DNA of 64,000 nucleotides from contig JBBSCB010000009.1 in assembly GCA_038250675.1 (NCBI GenBank), forward strand, positions 38,547-102,546, in the 5' to 3' direction. The notes under the pieces were generated by a model. That model searched no databases and was not told where the DNA came from. It saw nothing but the letters and a program-made list of their open reading frames with translations. This DNA is from JAICUF01 sp038250675 (GTDB taxonomy: Bacteria; Gemmatimonadota; Gemmatimonadetes; Gemmatimonadales; GWC2-71-9). Made by a program: the position numbers and the translations under genes. Positions 34,138 to 41,707 of the stretch are shown piece by piece (the stretch's first letter is position 1; each line of letters starts with the position of its first letter).

Positions 34138-35970
34138 ATGATGCAAGCCTTCCGCAACAGCGGCAAAGTCGTAGCCGTGTTCTTCGCCGCCATGCTCCTT
34201 CTCTGGCTCGTGGACCTCAGCGGCATCAGCCAGGGCACCGGCTTGTTCAGCAGCACCGCGGTCGGCAAGATCAATGGGCGCGCCATCGATACCCGCGCCT
34301 TCGAGACGCGGGTGCGGCAGGTGACCGACAACCAGCAGCGGCAGTCGGCGGCGCCGCTGTCGCTCGAGGACCAGAAGCAGATCGAGGACCAGGTCTGGGA
34401 GGAATTCCTCTCCACCGCCATCCTCAAGAACCAGTACCGCAAGCACAATCTCTCGGTGAGCGACGATGAGGTGCTCGAGGCGGTGCGGAACAATCCGCCC
34501 GACGAGTTCCTGAAGGCGCCCGAGTTCCAGACTGACGGCAAGTTCGACATGGGCAAGTATCAGCAGTGGCTCACGTCGAGCGCCGCCACCCCGTACGTGG
34601 ACGGGATCGCCGCCCAGTACCGCGACATACTGCTCCGCAACAAGCTGCTCCGCATCGTCACCGCCGACATCGTGCCCTCGGACGCGGCGCTCTGGGAGCG
34701 CTATCGCGACGAACACGAGCAGGTCAGGATCGCGCTCACGGCGATCGTGCCGCGCAACGTCGTGTCGGACAGCGCGGTCACCGTCTCGCCGGCCGACGTC
34801 AGCGCCTACTACCGGGCCCACGAGAGCGACTTCGGGCGGCCCGCCACCGCGTACCTCAGCTTCGTGTCGCTCAGCCGGGTGCCGACGGCCGCGGACACCG
34901 CGGCGGCGCTTGAGCGGGCCCGGAAGATCCACGCCGAGATCGCCGGCGGGGCGCCGTTCGCGGAAGTGGCGCAACGAGAGTCGTCCGACACCGTGTCCGG
35001 CAAGAACGGCGGCGATCTCGGGGAATGGACCCGGGGTCAGTTCGACCCGGCGTTCGACTCGGTGTCCTTCTCGATGCCGCTGAACACTCTGTCGCAGCCG
35101 GTACTCTCATCCTTTGGCTACCACCTCATCGAGGTGACGAGCCGCAAGGGCGCCAAGGCCACCGGCCGCCACATCCTGATTCCCATCGAGGTGCACGGCG
35201 CGCATCGCGACCTGCTCGACGCGCAGGCGGACACGCTCGATCGGCTCACGGGGAATCAGGCGGACGGCACGTTGCTGGACACTGTGGCGCGCACGCTCAA
35301 GCTGCCAATCGGCCACACGATGCCGATCCAGCAGGGATCGCGCGCGCAAGCCGGGCGCATGGTGGTGCCGGACGCAGGTGTCTGGGCCTTCCAGGGAGCC
35401 AAGCCGGGCCAGCTGAGCAGCGTCATCGAGACGCCGGACGCCTTTTACGTCTTCCGGCTGGACAGTTTGCAGCCGGCCGGCGTGCCGCCGCTCGAGCAGA
35501 TCCGGCCGAGCGTTGAATTCGCCGTGCGCGACGAGAAGAAGCGGGTGCAGGCACGGCAGATCGCCGCCGACTTCATGAAGCGGTTGTCCGAGGGGAGCAC
35601 CGGCGAGCAGGCAGCGGCGGCCCTGAATCTGGCGCACAAGGAGTTCGGCCCGTTCACGCGCATCTCGCCGCCGCTGGACATTCCGCAGCTCGTCGGTGTC
35701 TCATTCGGGCTCGATTCGGGTCAGCGGAGCGGCGTCATCGACGTCAAGGACGGCCTGTATGTGATTCGCAACCTGCAGCACATCAAGCCCGATTCCGCCG
35801 CCTTCGCAAAGGAACTTGACGACTTCCGCGCGCAGGCGATCCGGGACGAGCGCGAGCAGCGGGTCCGCAATTTCCTCTCCGCGCTGCGCAAGCAGGCCAC
35901 CGTGGTGGACAACCGCACCCGGGTCCTCCACCAGGGTGCGGCGCAGGGTCAGCAGCCGCTGCCGGGCTGA
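34138..35970 (+). CDS. PpiD-like membrane-anchored peptidyl-prolyl isomerase/chaperone
   Basis: A 610-residue inner-membrane periplasmic chaperone. One N-terminal membrane helix (about 11-28) follows a short cytoplasmic MMQAFRNSGK. A SurA-N/PpiD helical domain runs to about 200 (KINGRAIDTRAFETRVRQ is the usual opening). A parvulin-type PPIase domain lies near 245-345, ending with FGYHLIEVTSRK, and a second degenerate parvulin-like part follows. It would help Sec-exported and outer-membrane proteins fold. It stands alone between back-to-back promoters and a perfect terminator. Start 34138 or 34141 (ATGATG) are equally possible. Confidence 0.88.
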   Translation: MMQAFRNSGKVVAVFFAAMLLLWLVDLSGISQGTGLFSSTAVGKINGRAIDTRAFETRVRQVTDNQQRQSAAPLSLEDQKQIEDQVWEEFLSTAILKNQYRKHNLSVSDDEVLEAVRNNPPDEFLKAPEFQTDGKFDMGKYQQWLTSSAATPYVDGIAAQYRDILLRNKLLRIVTADIVPSDAALWERYRDEHEQVRIALTAIVPRNVVSDSAVTVSPADVSAYYRAHESDFGRPATAYLSFVSLSRVPTAADTAAALERARKIHAEIAGGAPFAEVAQRESSDTVSGKNGGDLGEWTRGQFDPAFDSVSFSMPLNTLSQPVLSSFGYHLIEVTSRKGAKATGRHILIPIEVHGAHRDLLDAQADTLDRLTGNQADGTLLDTVARTLKLPIGHTMPIQQGSRAQAGRMVVPDAGVWAFQGAKPGQLSSVIETPDAFYVFRLDSLQPAGVPPLEQIRPSVEFAVRDEKKRVQARQIAADFMKRLSEGSTGEQAAAALNLAHKEFGPFTRISPPLDIPQLVGVSFGLDSGQRSGVIDVKDGLYVIRNLQHIKPDSAAFAKELDDFRAQAIRDEREQRVRNFLSALRKQATVVDNRTRVLHQGAAQGQQPLPG

Positions 35971-35994
35971 CCTGCCGGCTGGCGGGCTGAACGC

Positions 35995-36024
35995 GAACGG
36001 GGCGCCCACTCGGGCGCCCCGTTC
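35995..36024. terminator. Perfect 13-bp hairpin terminator between convergent ppiD and tatA
   Basis: GAACGGGGCGCCC (35995-36007) and GGGCGCCCCGTTC (36012-36024) pair perfectly around the tetraloop ACTC. On the plus strand it ends with GTTCT, 24 bases past the ppiD stop; on the minus strand the tatA stop lies 38 bases before it. It should work in both directions. Confidence 0.75.
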
Positions 36025-36061
36025 TGCATGGCGGTCCTTCCGCCAGCCGAGCGTCGGCGCC

Positions 36062-36322
36062 CTACTGAGACAGCCGCTTCGGCTCGCCGGAACTGGGCGG
36101 AGGCGCCGACTGCGTGGTGCCGTCCATCTGGCGCGGCGGCAGGTTGGAACGCTGCTGATCGTCCGGCCCCATGATGGCGTCGGAGGTATCGGTGACGCTG
36201 CGCTTGAACTCCCGGATCCCCTTGCCGATCGACGAGCCCACCTCCGGCAGCCGCTTCGCGCCGAAGACCAGCAGCACGACGACCATGATAAGCAGGATTT
36301 CCCACACGCCGAGGTTGCCCAC
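36062..36322 (-). CDS. tatA: Sec-independent translocase subunit TatA
   Basis: An 86-residue TatA/E protein that forms the pore of twin-arginine export. One membrane helix (about 7-20, WEILLIMVVVLLVFGA) is followed by the FGAKRLPEVGSSIGKGIREF hinge and amphipathic helix. The tail is polar and disordered. The GTG start has GGAGG four bases upstream. It is the last gene of the tpr - polyprenyl synthase - DUF4321 run. The partner TatC is encoded about 9 kb away as a fusion with LptD; no TatB is seen in the window. Confidence 0.93.
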   Translation of the reverse strand: MGNLGVWEILLIMVVVLLVFGAKRLPEVGSSIGKGIREFKRSVTDTSDAIMGPDDQQRSNLPPRQMDGTTQSAPPPSSGEPKRLSQ

Positions 36323-36330
36323 AATGCCTC

Positions 36331-36603
36331 CTAGAAGAGCGATCGCGCGATCAGGTACGCCAGCACGACACCGATCAGACTGAGCAGCGAGACGTGCAGC
36401 CCAATCGGGCCCAGCGTGAAGTTTAGCACCAGAAGGTCGGCGGAGACAGGCCCGAACGTCGGGGTCCACGAGCTGGTGAAGAAAGTCTTGGCGGCGCTGT
36501 CGGGCAGCCACTGCCGCAGGAAGAAGGTCAGGAAGCCGCCCGAGATGAACCCGGCGATGAGCACGCCCGCGTAAAAGCCGGGCCGGTGGGGTCCGCTGGC
36601 CAT
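36331..36603 (-). CDS. DUF4321-like small membrane protein
   Basis: A 90-residue protein with two hydrophobic segments (about 10-28 and 68-88) separated by a loop containing LNFTLGPIGLHVSL. This layout matches my memory of DUF4321 proteins, of unknown function. The start overlaps the polyprenyl synthase stop by one base (TGATG), and tatA begins eight bases after its stop, so all three are co-expressed. Confidence 0.72.
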   Translation of the reverse strand: MASGPHRPGFYAGVLIAGFISGGFLTFFLRQWLPDSAAKTFFTSSWTPTFGPVSADLLVLNFTLGPIGLHVSLLSLIGVVLAYLIARSLF

Positions 36604-37592
36604 CAGCGTCGGCGCTCCAGAACGTAGGTGATGCTCGCGCGGAGCGCATCGCGCGCGGGCGTGGGGGGCAGGCAGTCGAGCTCCGATTCGGCACGCTGGG
36701 CAAAGCCGTGGGCCCGCTCCCGGGCATAGGCCAGGCCCCCGGCGTCGGCCACCAGGGCCACGACCCGGGCAATCTGGGCGTCGTCGGGCGTCTCGGTGCG
36801 CATCAGGCGAGCAACCTCCCGGCGGCCCGCCTCGCCCATGCGCGGCAGCGCAGCGATGAGCGGCAGCGTCACCTTGTGCTCCCGGAGGTCCAGCCCCGAC
36901 GGCTTGCCGGTGACCGCTTCATCCTCCGTGTAGTCCAGCAGGTCGTCGACGATCTGAAAGACCATGCCGAGGGCATCGCCAAACCGCCGGATCGCGCCGC
37001 GCGCTCCGGGTTCGGCCCGGAGGGCGCCCACCTCGCACGCCCCCGACAGGAGCGACGCGGTCTTGGAGCGGATCAGCAGGTCGTACTGGTCCTCGGTGAA
37101 CGCCAGCGGGTCGTGCGAGAGGAGTTGCCGCATTTCGCCGACCGTCATCTCGTTGGTGACGCGGCTCAGGACGCGGAGCGGCTCCAGATCATCCAGCCGC
37201 ACGAGCTCGATCACCGCACGCGAGTACAGGTAGTCGCCCATGATGACCGACACCTGGTGACTGAACAGCGCGTTGATGGTGGGCATACCGCGGCGCAGCA
37301 CCGAATGGTCGACCGAGTCATCGTGCACCAGCGTGGCCAGGTGGATCAGCTCGACCACCGCGGCGAGCGTGACCGCCCGCCCGTCGGGGCCGCCGCTCGC
37401 CTCATCGGCCAGCAGCACCAGCGTGGGCCGGAACATCTTGCCCTGCATCTGGAAGAGGTGGGCATTGACCTCGGCGATGAGCCCGAAGTCCGCCTCGACG
37501 ATCCGCCGCAGCTCCTTCTGCGCCCGCTCGAGGCGCAGCTGCAGCGGGCCCTGGAGATCGGCCAGCGTCACGGGGGCGAGTTGCGAGCTCAC
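36603..37592 (-). CDS. Trans-polyprenyl diphosphate synthase (IspB-like)
   Basis: A 329-residue all-helical prenyltransferase that elongates farnesyl diphosphate with IPP, most likely for a quinone side chain. The first aspartate-rich motif is HDDSVDHS (DDSVD at 91-95) and the second DDLLD is at 216-220. GKMFRPTLVLLA (51-62) carries the IPP-binding arginine. Residues before the first DDxxD are small or aliphatic (HLATLV), consistent with a long-chain product. The GTG start overlaps the TPR gene's stop (GTGA). Confidence 0.92.
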   Translation of the reverse strand: MSSQLAPVTLADLQGPLQLRLERAQKELRRIVEADFGLIAEVNAHLFQMQGKMFRPTLVLLADEASGGPDGRAVTLAAVVELIHLATLVHDDSVDHSVLRRGMPTINALFSHQVSVIMGDYLYSRAVIELVRLDDLEPLRVLSRVTNEMTVGEMRQLLSHDPLAFTEDQYDLLIRSKTASLLSGACEVGALRAEPGARGAIRRFGDALGMVFQIVDDLLDYTEDEAVTGKPSGLDLREHKVTLPLIAALPRMGEAGRREVARLMRTETPDDAQIARVVALVADAGGLAYARERAHGFAQRAESELDCLPPTPARDALRASITYVLERRR

Positions 37593-40057
37593 TGGGGGCG
37601 CGCCGCCGAGAGGCGATGGATCCGCTCACCCAGATCGCGAAAGCGGATGTCGACCGCGAGCGCCCGCTCGTAGCTGGCGATCGCATCTTCCCGCTTGTCC
37701 TGGGCCTCGCAGGAGCGGCCCAGCCAGTAGAGCGCGCCGATCTTATCGTCATCGCCACCCTCGATCCCCGCGACGGCGCGCCGCAGGATCGTCTCCGCGA
37801 TGGCGAACTGACCCTTGTCGAAGAAGGTGAGCCCCAGTGCCTCGGAGGTCCGCAGCCGGCCCTCCGGCGCGCGGAGCGCCTTCTGGAATTCGGCGATCGC
37901 CTCGTCGAGGAGGCCCATCTCGCGGAAGGCGACGCCGAGGTCATAGTGGGCCTCGAAGTCGTCGGAGCCGAGGTTCTGCTCGATCCCGCGCTTGAACTGG
38001 GCGAGGGTCTCCTGGAAGTCGCGCTGCTCATCGCCGGTGGGCCGCTCGCCCTCGACCCGCATGCGAGTGTCGCGCGGGGCTTCCCGATCGATGATCATGG
38101 AGCCCAAATCGACGAACCCCGCCCCGGACGGCCGTGCGGATGGCGCGTCGGCGGGCGCGGCCGGGCGGACCGGCGCCGCGCCGGCCGGCATCGCTGGCGG
38201 CGCCGGCACCGGTCCCGATGGGCCCCCGGGCGCGGTGGGGGCGACCGCATCGTGTGGCGGCTCGGCGGCTAGCGACTGCAGCGCGGCGATGGCCTGCCGG
38301 GCGCGCGCATTCAGCGGCTCGTGCTCGACCACCCGCCCGTACACGGCCAGGGCCTTGTCGGTTGCGCCTTCGCGGGCCAGCGTCTCGCCCAGGTCCAGAT
38401 AGGCGTCGATGAGCCGGGCCCGATCGCCGCTCCGGAACGCGAGCTCGACCCGCTTCTGCTGATAGCGGATGCTGTCGGGGTCGAGCCAGATAAGGGCGTC
38501 CGCTGCGTCGAGCCCGTCGGCCCACGCCTCCTGCAGGGCAAACCCCTCGAGCGCCAGCTCGTATTCCTCGCGGGCCCGCTCGGCCTCGTCGTTGGTGAGC
38601 AGCGCATCGGCAAGGGCGCGGTGATGCTGCGGGTTGTGCGGGTCGTCCAGCACCGCCTCCTCGAGGTCCACGATGCTGGGCGCCGAGGCGGCGCCCTCAG
38701 CGGCGGCATGGCGCTCATCGGCCGGCTCCCCGGCATCGCGGCGGGCGCCACTGTCCAGGTAGGGCAACTCCGGCGCCGCCGGCTCGCGCCCGATCTCGCC
38801 ATCGACATCGGCACCGTCGGCGTCGCGGTGCCAGAGCGCGTCGCCGGTGTCCGCGTCGGCGAAGGCGCGATCCATCGGCTCGTCACCGGCATGTGCGCCA
38901 CCCGGCCCGCTGTCCGGCACATAGTCGAGACTCATCGCGCCATCGGCGGCAAAGTCGGCGGCGCTGAGCGCTTCGCCGGCGGGCTCGTCCAGGTCGAGCA
39001 ATTCCGCATCGCCATCGAACGCCAGGTCCACCGGCATCGCTCGATCGATGCCGTACCCCTCCCCGGCCTCGAGCCCGTCGCTCGGCTGGATTTCGCTGAC
39101 ATCGAGTTCGGCGGCGCTGTCGAGCACCAGGCCGTCCATTGGGGGAATCGCCCCGGCCGCCGCCCGCTCGGCGAGTGCTGACTCGAGGTCGCTCAGCGCC
39201 ATGAGATCACTGGCGTCGAACTCCTCCTCACCCCGCTCGGGCATCAGGTCGAGCGGCGCCACCGGCTGGTCCAGCTGCAGCGGCTCCGGCGCGACGAACC
39301 CGTCGGCCAGCTCTACGTCGACGTCGTCAGCGGAGAGCGGCTGTTCAAGGCCGGCGGCCGGCAGGACGTTGCGGGCGGGCGCGCCGATCCCGGTGTCGAG
39401 AAAGATCAGGTCGTTCTTTGACGGCGGCGGCGGCGCGCCCTCCGGCAGCTCGATGTCGATGGCGTTGAGCCGCTCGCGGGTGGCGCGGGCGCCGTCGCGG
39501 TCCCCTCGCGCCTCGAGGTCGGCGGCCATCTTTTCCAGCTGCTCGCGGGCCTCGTCGTCGCGCGATGCGGCGCGAAGCAGCTCCACGAGCATCAGGCGGA
39601 TGTCCTGATTTCCCGAGAATTGATCGGCAAAACTCTTGACCGAGCGGAAGGCGTCATCGAGCTGATTGAGTGCGTTCATCCGCTCGATGTACTCGATCAG
39701 ATGCCGCTTGGCTTCGATGACGACGTTCTTCCGGGCGTGGAGCTGGGCCAGCTTGAGGTAGGTCTGCACCCGGCCGGGATTGACCCGGAGGATCTTCCCG
39801 CACAGCGCGATGGCGTTGTTGAGGAAGCCCTGGTCGGCATAGAGATCCGCCGCGCGTTCGTAGGAGCGAACGGCCGATGCGGGGTCATTGAGCTTGAGGT
39901 GGAGATCGCCGACGCGGTTGTACAGCGACAGGTCCGGGGCAGACTCGCGACCCGACTCAAACTCCTGGATCGCCTTGTTGTACACCTCGATAGCCCGGCG
40001 CCAGTCCTCCTTCTGCTCGAACTTGCGCGCCGTGTCCTTGAGCTTTTCGAGATTCAT
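37589..40057 (-). CDS. Large TPR protein with acidic central region
   Basis: An 822-residue protein. The N-terminal TPR block (1-180) opens MNLEKLKDTARKFEQKEDWR and contains NRVGDLHLKLNDPASAVRSY. A long Asp/Glu/Ala-rich region (about 220-465) follows. A second TPR block (about 480-600) precedes a Pro/Ala linker. A last TPR block (about 665-822) has AHYDLGVAFREMGLLDEAIA. No signal peptide or membrane helix is visible. It heads the operon with a polyprenyl synthase, DUF4321 and tatA. The function is unknown. The layout is the same as that of the protein at 32003-33946, suggesting two members of a scaffold family. Confidence 0.82.
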   Translation of the reverse strand: MNLEKLKDTARKFEQKEDWRRAIEVYNKAIQEFESGRESAPDLSLYNRVGDLHLKLNDPASAVRSYERAADLYADQGFLNNAIALCGKILRVNPGRVQTYLKLAQLHARKNVVIEAKRHLIEYIERMNALNQLDDAFRSVKSFADQFSGNQDIRLMLVELLRAASRDDEAREQLEKMAADLEARGDRDGARATRERLNAIDIELPEGAPPPPSKNDLIFLDTGIGAPARNVLPAAGLEQPLSADDVDVELADGFVAPEPLQLDQPVAPLDLMPERGEEEFDASDLMALSDLESALAERAAAGAIPPMDGLVLDSAAELDVSEIQPSDGLEAGEGYGIDRAMPVDLAFDGDAELLDLDEPAGEALSAADFAADGAMSLDYVPDSGPGGAHAGDEPMDRAFADADTGDALWHRDADGADVDGEIGREPAAPELPYLDSGARRDAGEPADERHAAAEGAASAPSIVDLEEAVLDDPHNPQHHRALADALLTNDEAERAREEYELALEGFALQEAWADGLDAADALIWLDPDSIRYQQKRVELAFRSGDRARLIDAYLDLGETLAREGATDKALAVYGRVVEHEPLNARARQAIAALQSLAAEPPHDAVAPTAPGGPSGPVPAPPAMPAGAAPVRPAAPADAPSARPSGAGFVDLGSMIIDREAPRDTRMRVEGERPTGDEQRDFQETLAQFKRGIEQNLGSDDFEAHYDLGVAFREMGLLDEAIAEFQKALRAPEGRLRTSEALGLTFFDKGQFAIAETILRRAVAGIEGGDDDKIGALYWLGRSCEAQDKREDAIASYERALAVDIRFRDLGERIHRLSAARPQ

Positions 40058-40108
40058 TGGGCTCGGCGATGCGAAGGGGAAAGAAGCGGCGGCACTTGGG
40101 TTTACGAA

Positions 40109-40137
40109 AGATAGGGAGCCCGCCGGACGCGAGCAAG
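40109..40137 (-). promoter_or_regulatory. Promoter of the large TPR gene
   Basis: Minus-strand TTGCTC (40137-40132), a 17-base spacer and TATCTT (40114-40109). It lies about 50 bases before the ATG at 40057, in the 87-base gap after hutH. Confidence 0.5.
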
Positions 40138-40144
40138 GCGAGCG

Positions 40145-41686
40145 TCAGACGCCCCCGGCGTCCCCCGGATCGAGGAGGCCTGCGGCAATCGCCGCGGCCA
40201 GCCGTTCGAGATCGGGCGCCGGCGACCGGTCGGGCCCCAGCGCGGCGACCCCGATGGGCGCCTCGCGAACCCGCCGGAAGAGGTCCCCCACGCCGGCGCC
40301 GGGTGCGAGGGGGCGCAGCAGCTCCAGCCCCTGGGCGGCGCAGAGCACCTCCGCAGCCACCACCCGCTGGGCGTTGGCCAGAATGCGGCGGGCTTTGAAC
40401 GCGGCCGCCATGCCCATGGGGACAAAGTCCTCCTGGTTGGCGTCGGTGGGGATCGAGCCGATGCTGGCCGGCGCGGCCAGCGTCCGCGATTCCGCCACGA
40501 GCGACGCCGCCGTGATCTGCACCATCATGTAGCCCGACGAGAGCCCGGGATCGGCGGTGAGGAATGCGGGCAGTCCCTGCGACAGGTCCGGGTTCACCAG
40601 CCGCTCGACCCGTCGTTCGGCGATGGCTTGGAGCGTCGTGAGCGTCATGGCCAGCACGTCGAGCGCCTGCGCCACCGGCTGCCCGTGGAAGTTGCCGCCG
40701 GACACCACGTCCCCATTGTCGAACACGAGCGGGTTGTCGGTCGAGGCGTTGAGCTCGACGCCCACCGTCTGTTCCGCGAACGCGATCGCGTCCGCGACGG
40801 CGCCGAGCACCTGCGGCGTGCACCGCAAACTGTATGCGTCCTGTACCCGCGGATCGTTGTCGCGATGGGACTCGCGGATCTGGCTCTCGGCGACGAGGGC
40901 GCGCATGAGCTGTGCAGTCCGCACCTGGCCGGCATGCGGCCGCGCGGCATGGATGCGCGCGTCCAGCGGTGCCGGCGTGCCGCGGAGTGCCTCGAGACTC
41001 ATCGCGGCGACGCCGACGGCGGTCCGCCACAGCACCTGTGCATCGTGCACCAGCAGCGCCAGGATCGTGGTCTGCGCCTGGGTGCCGTTGATGAACGAGA
41101 TCCCCTCCTTGGGGGCAAACCGGAACGGCGTGAGGCCCGCGCGGGCCAGCGCGGACTCGGCGGGGGCGGCGCAGCCGGCGTCATCGACCACCTCGCCCTC
41201 CCCCATCAGCACCATGGCGACATGGCTGAGCGGTGCCAGATCGCCGCTGGCGCCGACGCTGCCTTGTTCCGGTACCCACGGCACGAGCCCGGTGTTGAGC
41301 AACGCCACCAGCGCGTCCACCAGCTCGGGGCGCACGCCGCTGGTGGGCCGCAGCAGCACGTTGGCGCGGAGCAGCATGATGCCGCGCACCACGTCGGCCG
41401 GGAGCGGCACCCCCACGCCGGCCGCGTGACTCCGGATGAGATTGACCTGCAGCTGCTCGAGCTGAGCGGCGGCGATCCGGACGTTGGCCAGCTTGCCAAA
41501 GCCGGTGTTGACGCCGTAGATCGTCTGGCCGCGGGCCACCGCCAGCTCCACCTGTACCCGGCTGGCGGCGAGCGCCGCGCGGGCCGCAGGTGCGACGCCG
41601 ATGTGGCGCACCGCGTGGCGGCCGACGGCGACGACGTCGGCGACGCTCAGGGAGCAACCATCGAGGATGAGCTCAGAGGCAGGCAT
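40145..41686 (-). CDS. hutH: Histidine ammonia-lyase
   Basis: A 513-residue aromatic amino-acid lyase that converts histidine to urocanate and ammonia. Counting from the ATG at 41686, the active-site tyrosine loop YGVNTGFGKL is at 57-66. The Ala146-Ser147-Gly148 triad in GSVGASGDLAPLSH makes the MIO cofactor. FINGTQAQT and TDNPLVF follow as in HAL. A GTG at 41692 is an alternative start. No hutU, hutI or hutG lies nearby. A tyrosine or phenylalanine lyase cannot be fully excluded. A TATATT box ends eight bases before the ATG. Confidence 0.9.
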   Translation of the reverse strand: MPASELILDGCSLSVADVVAVGRHAVRHIGVAPAARAALAASRVQVELAVARGQTIYGVNTGFGKLANVRIAAAQLEQLQVNLIRSHAAGVGVPLPADVVRGIMLLRANVLLRPTSGVRPELVDALVALLNTGLVPWVPEQGSVGASGDLAPLSHVAMVLMGEGEVVDDAGCAAPAESALARAGLTPFRFAPKEGISFINGTQAQTTILALLVHDAQVLWRTAVGVAAMSLEALRGTPAPLDARIHAARPHAGQVRTAQLMRALVAESQIRESHRDNDPRVQDAYSLRCTPQVLGAVADAIAFAEQTVGVELNASTDNPLVFDNGDVVSGGNFHGQPVAQALDVLAMTLTTLQAIAERRVERLVNPDLSQGLPAFLTADPGLSSGYMMVQITAASLVAESRTLAAPASIGSIPTDANQEDFVPMGMAAAFKARRILANAQRVVAAEVLCAAQGLELLRPLAPGAGVGDLFRRVREAPIGVAALGPDRSPAPDLERLAAAIAAGLLDPGDAGGV

Positions 41687-41694
41687 GAGCACCC

Positions 41695-41700
41695 AATATA
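41695..41700 (-). promoter_or_regulatory. TATATT -10 box of hutH
   Basis: Minus-strand TATATT in the 21-base gap after the lptD stop, eight bases before the ATG at 41686. This predicts a leader of about two bases. Confidence 0.5.
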
Positions 41701-41707
41701 GCGGTGG

